Shown one piece after another: positions 59,317 through 64,000 of a stretch of 64,000 nucleotides of DNA; the stretch's first letter is position 1; each line of letters begins with the position of its first letter. The notes below the pieces were generated by a model. It ran no database searches. It was given only the letters and a program-made list of their open reading frames with translations, and was not told the origin of the DNA. A program made the translations under genes and the position numbers. Origin of the DNA: Trichomonas vaginalis G3 (lineage: Eukaryota; Parabasalia; Trichomonadida; Trichomonadidae); contig NC_067205.1 in the NCBI RefSeq assembly GCF_026262505.1, positions 25,983,693-26,047,692 of the forward strand. The letters run 5' to 3'.

Positions 59317-60115
59317 TTACTTACTAATAAAATTTCTTTATTGTGACACTTTCTCCAGTTATAGACCTCTCTATATTCTATCTTGTCATATATAAACTCA
59401 TAGTCATGTATGTCCTCTAACCATCTCATAAACAGTTTCCAACCACTTTTATCGGATGTAAAGTAAAAGCATGGATGGTTATGTATAACGTCTAAAGTTT
59501 CTAAAGAGTCTCTCAAAGTCCAGTCTACTTGGTATTGAAAATCCCATGTGTTATAGAACGGCGGGTCCACTATAAAGAAACATTTTCCTTGTCTTTATAT
59601 TTTTCATACAAATCTGTCCAATGACATCTCACAAACTCTATACCCTCAATATATTTTTCTATGTTCTCTTTGAAAACATTTGTATAGTTAAGATATAAAA
59701 CTTTTGACATAAGTGTTTCAATGTCATGAACTCTTATAGCACCACTATATAATAGTCTAGCAGATATACTATTCCAGTCTATATATTCTGCTTTTTTCAA
59801 AACCTCTCTCACAATATTTTTCTTATCTAATGGTATACGTTCCATCTTACCTATAGGTATCTTTTCTTTTAACTCTTTCAATATATTGTTTGTGTCTGGA
59901 ATATGTTTGAGACGGTCCATATAGTTGTCGAAGTCATTGCATATAATCTTTGAGTCTGGGAATATTATATGACATAAATGGGATATATAGAAACTTCCAC
60001 CGAACAAATCTACAAATGTTAGACCATTCGGTAGTTTCTTAAGTTCTCTCAATATAATATCTTTACATCTACTCTTATTTCCAAAGAACGGTAACGGTGG
60101 TTTTGTAAAATTCAT
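59307..60115 (-). pseudogene. D12-type adenine DNA methyltransferase, copy in B
   Basis: Inverted near-copy of 61608-62435, with the same PPLPFFGNKSR, FVDLFGGSF and DPPFYNTW motifs; broken a few times towards its end. Confidence 0.82.
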
Positions 60116-60295
60116 TTATATATAATAATAAAAATGTTTTTACCCGAAAAGTGACAGAAAAGTGACAAAGCATGAAAACATATATAATTTGTGAAAAGCG
60201 ACACAAAAAGTGTCACCGGCTGGGGTTCGGTCCTCCTCTTGGGTCTTGGGCAAAATTTCTTATGGGCTAGAAGGGGCGCAGCCCTTGGAAGCCCT
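60116..60295. repeat. C-type Polinton terminus inside the right end of B
   Basis: Reverse complement of the first part of Polinton C (61363-61607): AGGGCTTCCAAGGGCTGCGC at the outer edge, then TAGCCCATAAGAAATTTTGC and CCCAAGACCCAAGAGGAGGA. It ends at 60295 and the B-type terminus follows directly. Confidence 0.8.
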
Positions 60296-60302
60296 CCAAA
60301 TA

Positions 60303-60392
60303 TAAACTTCATTTATACTAAACATCTTCAGGGCTAGAAGGGGCGCAGCCCCTGGAAGCCCCACTTCCTTTTTTTTTTTTTTTTTTTTTTTT
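60303..60392 (-). repeat. Right terminal inverted repeat of Polinton B
   Basis: Matches 35952-36033 in reverse complement, ending in a T-run before the GAATCA duplication. It stands immediately outside another terminus of the same family (60116-60295). Confidence 0.88.
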
Positions 60393-60398
60393 GAATCA

Positions 60399-61362
60399 AA
60401 GAAATTGACGAAGTTCCAGAATTTTATTCAACAATTCTTAATCAATTAACAAAAACTATACTGAAACTTATCTTACCATCCAAATCAAATCACATTACAT
60501 ACGGAATAAACATTTAATCTTTTACCATTAAAATTATATTTATACGTTATTTAATTTTTTTACGTCTAAGTTGAATAGGATAATAGCCGAAGATATAAAG
60601 TAACTATAGTTTACAAGCTAAGGAACAAATCAGCATTGAAACTAAAAAATGCTGAAATATTATAATAAATTGAAGAAATACTGTGATAGAATACCTAGTT
60701 ATACTAGATACTATTATAATATGAATTCATTTGTATTGAATATCGATTAAAATAAGATGGAACGTCAATTTGACAGACTCAAGTTTCGAATTAGAGACCA
60801 ACTTTCATCAGCATAGTATATGTGCGCAAACTACTGCATAATGGTATGCTTATCTTTTCATTTTAAAAAATAACGTATTTGAATAATTTCGTAAAAAATT
60901 AGAATTACTCGATATTAAGCATATTGCTTTTCTATCATATATGCTTATATTCTACAATAGTGTTACCAAACATCGGGCAACATCATACGTATAATACAAC
61001 TTTTTAATACTTGAACGTCAATTTGACAGACTCAAGTTTCGAATTAGAGACCAACTTTCATCAGCATAGTATATGTGCGCAAACTACTGCATAATGGTAT
61101 GCTTATCTTTTCATTTTAAAAAATAACGTATTTGAATAATTTCGTAAAAAATTAGAATTACTCGATATTAAGCATATTGCTTTTCTATCATATATGCTTA
61201 TATTCTACAATAGTGTTACCAAACATCGGGCAACATCATACGTATAATACAACTTTTTCGTACTTCTTTATCGAATTTAAATAGAACTAAGTTTTTATTT
61301 TAAATAAAAGAGAAATAATTCTAATTTATAATCTCATTATTAATTTATTCAGGTCAGGTATG
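60399..61362. repeat. Spacer with 253-bp tandem duplication
   Basis: AT-rich DNA between the two head-to-head Polintons. 60761-61005 is repeated at 61014-61258 with almost no change (both contain ACGTCAATTTGACAGACTCA and ACCAAACATCGGGCAACATC). No gene in the stretch. Confidence 0.85.
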
Positions 61363-61607
61363 AGGGGCTTCCAGGCACTTCGTGCCCTCTAGCCCATAAG
61401 AAATTTTGCCCAAGACCCAAGAGGAGGACCGAACCCCAGCCGACCAGCCGGTGACAAAACCAAAACCGTTGTTATTTACATCATATTAATAGTGTCACTT
61501 TTTTAAATGCCACTTTTTGTTTCACTTTTCACAAATTATATATGTTTTCACGTTTTGTCACTTTTCTGTCACTTTTCGGGTAAAAACATTTTTATTATTA
61601 TATATAA
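61363..61607. promoter_or_regulatory. Terminus and upstream region of methyltransferase in C
   Basis: After the terminus (GGGGCTTCCAGGCACTTCGT and CTCTAGCCCATAAG) come several TCACTTTT or CACTTTT repeats between 61495 and 61580, each a possible trichomonad initiator, and then TTTTTATTATTATATATAA before the ATG. The inverted copy in B keeps some of them. Confidence 0.55.
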
Positions 61608-62435
61608 ATGAATTTTACAAAACCACCGTTACCGTTCTTTGGAAATAAGAGTAGATGTAAAGATATTATATTGAGAGAACTTAAGAAACTACCGAATGGT
61701 CTAACATTTGTAGATTTGTTCGGTGGAAGTTTCTATATATCCCATTTATGTCATATAATATTCCCAGACTCAAAGATTATATGCAATGACTTCGACAACT
61801 ATATGGACCGTCTCAAACATATTCCAGACACAAACAATATATTGAAAGAGTTAAAAGAAAAGATACCTATAGGTAAGATGGAACGTATACCATTAGATAA
61901 GAAAAATATTGTGAGAGAGGTTTTGAAAAAAGCAGAATATATAGACTGGAATAGTATATCTGCTAGACTATTATATAGTGGTGCTATAAGAGTTCATGAC
62001 ATTGAAACACTTATGTCAAAAGTTTTATATCTTAACTATACAAATGTTTTCAAAGAGAACATAGAAAAATATATTGAGGGTATAGAGTTTGTGAGATGTC
62101 ATTGGACAGATTTGTATGAAAAATATAAAGACAAGGAAAATGTTTTCTTTATAGTGGACCCGCCGTTCTATAACACATGGGATTTTCAATACCAAGTAGG
62201 CTGGACTTTGAGAGACTCTTTAGAAACTTTAGACGTTATACATAACCATCCATGCTTTTACTTTACATCCGATAAAAGTGGTTTGGAAACTGTTATGAGA
62301 TGGTTAGAGGACATACATGACTATGAGTTTATATATGACAAGATAGAATATGAGAGAGGTCCTATAAACTGGAGAAAGTGTCACAATAAAGAAATTTTAT
62401 TAGTAAGTAAATGTGGTTTGAAATCGGATTGTTAG
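61608..62435 (+). CDS. D12-type adenine-N6 DNA methyltransferase, 275 aa
   Basis: Transfers a methyl group to adenine in DNA. Motifs in order: PPLPFFGNKSR near residue 5-15 (the substrate-loop motif, often KWxGGK in Dam), FVDLFGGSFY near 34-43 (motif I, binds S-adenosylmethionine), FFIVDPPFYNTW near 183-194 (motif IV, catalytic DPPY-type), and HPCFYFTSDKSG near 215-226. Length matches Dam/D12 enzymes. It might mark element DNA or affect host chromatin; adenine methylation is reported in T. vaginalis. Whole frame. The start follows TTTTTATTATTATATATAA. Confidence 0.9.
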   Translation: MNFTKPPLPFFGNKSRCKDIILRELKKLPNGLTFVDLFGGSFYISHLCHIIFPDSKIICNDFDNYMDRLKHIPDTNNILKELKEKIPIGKMERIPLDKKNIVREVLKKAEYIDWNSISARLLYSGAIRVHDIETLMSKVLYLNYTNVFKENIEKYIEGIEFVRCHWTDLYEKYKDKENVFFIVDPPFYNTWDFQYQVGWTLRDSLETLDVIHNHPCFYFTSDKSGLETVMRWLEDIHDYEFIYDKIEYERGPINWRKCHNKEILLVSKCGLKSDC

Positions 62436-62542
62436 TTTTAGGTTTTTTCCATTGTGTCATTTATTTATTTGACGTGGCAGAAAAGTACAGAGAATATGAA
62501 GATGAACCAATGCCTGCAAATGTTCAGTATATGTACTCGTAA
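62411..62542 (+). CDS. Tiny membrane protein, 43 aa, overlapping
   Basis: A frame too short for most gene finders starts 25 bp before the methyltransferase stop, in another frame: MWFEIGLLVLGFFHCVIYLF is a clear membrane helix, followed by an acidic tail DVAEKYREYEDEPMPANVQY. It ends 23 bp before the next gene. Both B and C carry the DNA. A single-pass membrane peptide could serve in entry or exit (inference); unknown family. Confidence 0.55.
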   Translation: MWFEIGLLVLGFFHCVIYLFDVAEKYREYEDEPMPANVQYMYS

Positions 62543-62565
62543 GAGATATTTTTATCTAATATTAA

Positions 62566-62928
62566 ATGGACGCACAGAACTTAGCGAATGCACAGCAACC
62601 TGGACAACCAAACCCAGAGAATATTCCAAATGAAGTTAGAATACAAACTGCAATGGCAAACTATGGTCAAGTGCCAACAGATGTACAAATGCAAACTGCC
62701 ATGTCAAATGACGCTGCGTTAGGTTTGCCACCATGGTATGCAAATATGAGATGGAAAGAGTTTTATACAAACCCTGAAGTGGGATATAAACAACTTTATG
62801 CAGATGACGCGAACACAGGAGTTGACCCAGAATATGTTTTCTACCAGAGGAGAAACAGAATGTATGAGCTCCAGTTAAAGAATGCTATGGAACTCAACAG
62901 GAAACGTAAGAGACTAGGCGGACATTAG
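62566..62928 (+). CDS. 120-aa Polinton protein, unknown
   Basis: Gln/Asn/Pro-rich N-terminus, two near-repeats (VRIQTAMANYGQVP and VQMQTAMSNDAALG), then LPPWYANMRWKEFYTNPEVG and a basic C-terminus (NRKRKRLGGH). The tail could bind DNA. TTTTTATCTAATATTAA precedes the start. Whole frame; likely a minor virion protein, unassigned. Confidence 0.62.
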   Translation: MDAQNLANAQQPGQPNPENIPNEVRIQTAMANYGQVPTDVQMQTAMSNDAALGLPPWYANMRWKEFYTNPEVGYKQLYADDANTGVDPEYVFYQRRNRMYELQLKNAMELNRKRKRLGGH

Positions 62929-62946
62929 ATTTTTACATATAGTAAA

Positions 62947-63189
62947 ATGGGTTTCTTCAGTAGTATTGGAAACTTCTTCAGAAGAGTTGGAAGAGGTATA
63001 TGGAATGGAATAAAATCTGTCGGAAGAGGAGTATGGAACGGTGTCAAAAATATTGGTAAAAGAGTAGGTCAGTTTGTTGGTATTATACCTAAAGACCCTG
63101 AACCAGAAGAACAAGCTCCTGTTATACAACAGCCTGAACCTGCACCACAGTCTAGTTGGCAACCAAATCCAACACCTCAACCGTATTAA
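62947..63189 (+). CDS. Amphipathic virion-interior-like protein, 80 aa
   Basis: MGFFSSIGNFFRRVGRGIWN, followed by GIKSVGRGVWNGVKNIGKRV: repeated Gly-Ile/Val-Trp-Asn units that form an amphipathic, cationic helix like membrane-lytic peptides and the N-terminus of adenovirus protein VI. The C-terminus is Pro/Gln/Glu-rich. TTTTTACATATAGTAAA lies before the start. It probably breaks endosomal membranes during entry (inference). Whole frame. Confidence 0.62.
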   Translation: MGFFSSIGNFFRRVGRGIWNGIKSVGRGVWNGVKNIGKRVGQFVGIIPKDPEPEEQAPVIQQPEPAPQSSWQPNPTPQPY

Positions 63190-63193
63190 AAAA

Positions 63194-64000
63194 TTATATT
63201 TTTACCGTTCGATAGTAGTTGTATATGAAACTAAGTTCTAAGTAAAACGCATGGTATAATGGAATTATTCTTTTTCTTCCATCTGTAGTAAACCATACTT
63301 GAAAGTCTGAAATACTTCCACTTGGTGGTTCGTATAACTTTGTAGGTTTTTCGTAAAAGTCATTTGCCAAGCATAAGAAAGAGTTTTGGGCGCCAGAAAA
63401 TGAAGCATGAACAATAATAGCATCTTGGTCGAAAACATTTTCATATGTTCCATTAGGGTTTTCGACTTCATAATAGTCCGGGTGTACTGGATATTCTGCA
63501 GGCTGATTTAACATCCTCATAAATCTATACCATGCCAAGTTGTTATATTTTGTAGAAATATAAACGTTTTCTCCAAGGTCTTCTATTTTATTGATTTTAA
63601 CAGTTGCATTTTTCCTGTCATAAATAATATCGAGATGGTATTCTCCTTCGTCAATGTTATACTGGTTTGCATATTCGATATAGATATCGTTTATTTTTCT
63701 TGAAAAGCTTGAAGAGTTGTTTCTAAGTTTATAAGCAAACTAACTTGTAAAAGTTTTCCCTGTTCAAATTTCTCATACGTACGTTTTTCTTTGTTATAGT
63801 ATCGAACTTCAAAACCGACCGTAAATGGGAAACCATGTATGGCTTCTGAAATGAACTTCATTCTACGAAAGCCAATAGCTTTTGTGACAGATGGGTCTCT
63901 TAGCCATCTTAATGGGTAGTCAAAACGATAGCCTTCATGCTTTACGGTCTCTGTCTCAAACTTTTGACCGACATTAGTAAAAAGTTCATCTAATGGTTTA
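63194..64000 (-). pseudogene. YP..W family Polinton protein, partial in window
   Basis: Contains GYRFDYPLRWLRDPSVTKAI near 63850-63950 and ends with WYRFMRMLNQPAEYPVHPDY and RKRIIPLYHAFYLELSFIYN. The gene starts beyond the window's end. Same family as 4030-4911 and 57684-58498. It appears broken about once within the window. Unknown, probably structural. Confidence 0.62.

Larger units (their letters stand above)
35952..60392. mobile_element. Polinton/Maverick B, broken
   Basis: 24.4 kb, flanked by GAATCA at 35946-35951 and 60393-60398, the 6-bp target duplication expected for Polintons. Inverted ends share an A/T-run followed by GTGGGGCTTCCAGGGGCTGC and about 50 bp more. It has MCP, mCP, ATPase, PolB, integrase, two fibre genes, SF3 helicase and a D12 methyltransferase. 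Most large genes carry one to several breaks (ten to twenty in all). The exact target duplication suggests a young insertion. Confidence 0.92.
61363..64000. mobile_element. Polinton/Maverick C, left end, runs off the window
   Basis: Starts AGGGGCTTCCAGGCACTTCG, with the AG terminus usual for Polintons. Its 2.6 kb match the right end of B in inverted orientation, gene for gene. The visible genes look better preserved than in B: one or two breaks at most. Most of the element lies beyond position 64000. Confidence 0.88.

Noticed and set aside
35952-60392. Adenovirus-type cysteine protease in A or B
   Set aside because: I looked for a maturation protease pattern and could not recognise one; it may be among the unassigned genes.
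62914-63180. Reverse frame opposite 62947-63189
   Set aside because: Shadow; the forward frame has the conserved amphipathic repeats and promoter motif.

Overview
The window looks like nuclear DNA of a trichomonad protist, most likely Trichomonas vaginalis or a close relative (inference, about 0.7). The grounds are: an AT-rich genome; very large Polintons (Mavericks) packed end to end; a DD34D mariner of 1,304 bp that fits what I recall of Tvmar1; and TCA-Y-T/A initiator-like motifs just upstream of several start codons, the known trichomonad core promoter. I see no convincing host gene. Almost everything is mobile DNA, annotated here as fossils.

Layout. 1-2724: AT-rich flank with an 11-unit satellite of about 120 bp (841-2090) and a short coding relic. 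2725-35587: Polinton A, with 575-bp inverted repeats that each carry the same small gene. It has a packaging ATPase, penton-like minor capsid protein, phage-tail-like fibre, integrase, KilA-N protein, protein-primed DNA polymerase B, HNH protein and major capsid protein. A has been enlarged from roughly 20 kb to 33 kb by a tandem array (10802-22750) whose units carry mariner copies, and by a 2.0-kb inverted-repeat element (24172-26170) holding about 18 DNA hairpins. 35952-60392: Polinton B, flanked by a 6-bp duplication (GAATCA). It has a similar gene set plus an SF3 helicase, a D12-type adenine methyltransferase and a central block of GC-richer genes with host-like initiators. 60393-61362: AT-rich spacer with a 253-bp tandem duplication. 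61363-64000: the start of Polinton C, an inverted near-copy of the right end of B, running off the window.

How the genes fit together. Capsid (major and minor capsid proteins), packaging (FtsK/HerA-type ATPase), host attachment (fibres), genome copying (PolB, SF3 helicase in B) and insertion (integrase with chromo-like tail) make up the virus-like toolkit of Polintons. Comparing A, B and C shows uncharacterised families that travel with it: a CCG-motif protein plus a 76-80 aa partner next to the penton gene, a YP..W family, and a glycine-rich amphipathic capsid-interior-like protein. A and B are both clearly broken, each with on the order of ten or more breaks, but sequence within repeats is very similar, so the insertions look young. 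Some breaks could be base-calling error, especially in the third array unit.

The most unusual object is the hairpin array at 24582-25864: about 18 consecutive stem-loops of two alternating designs, whose stems differ in sequence yet stay paired, inside a mobile element with no protein gene.
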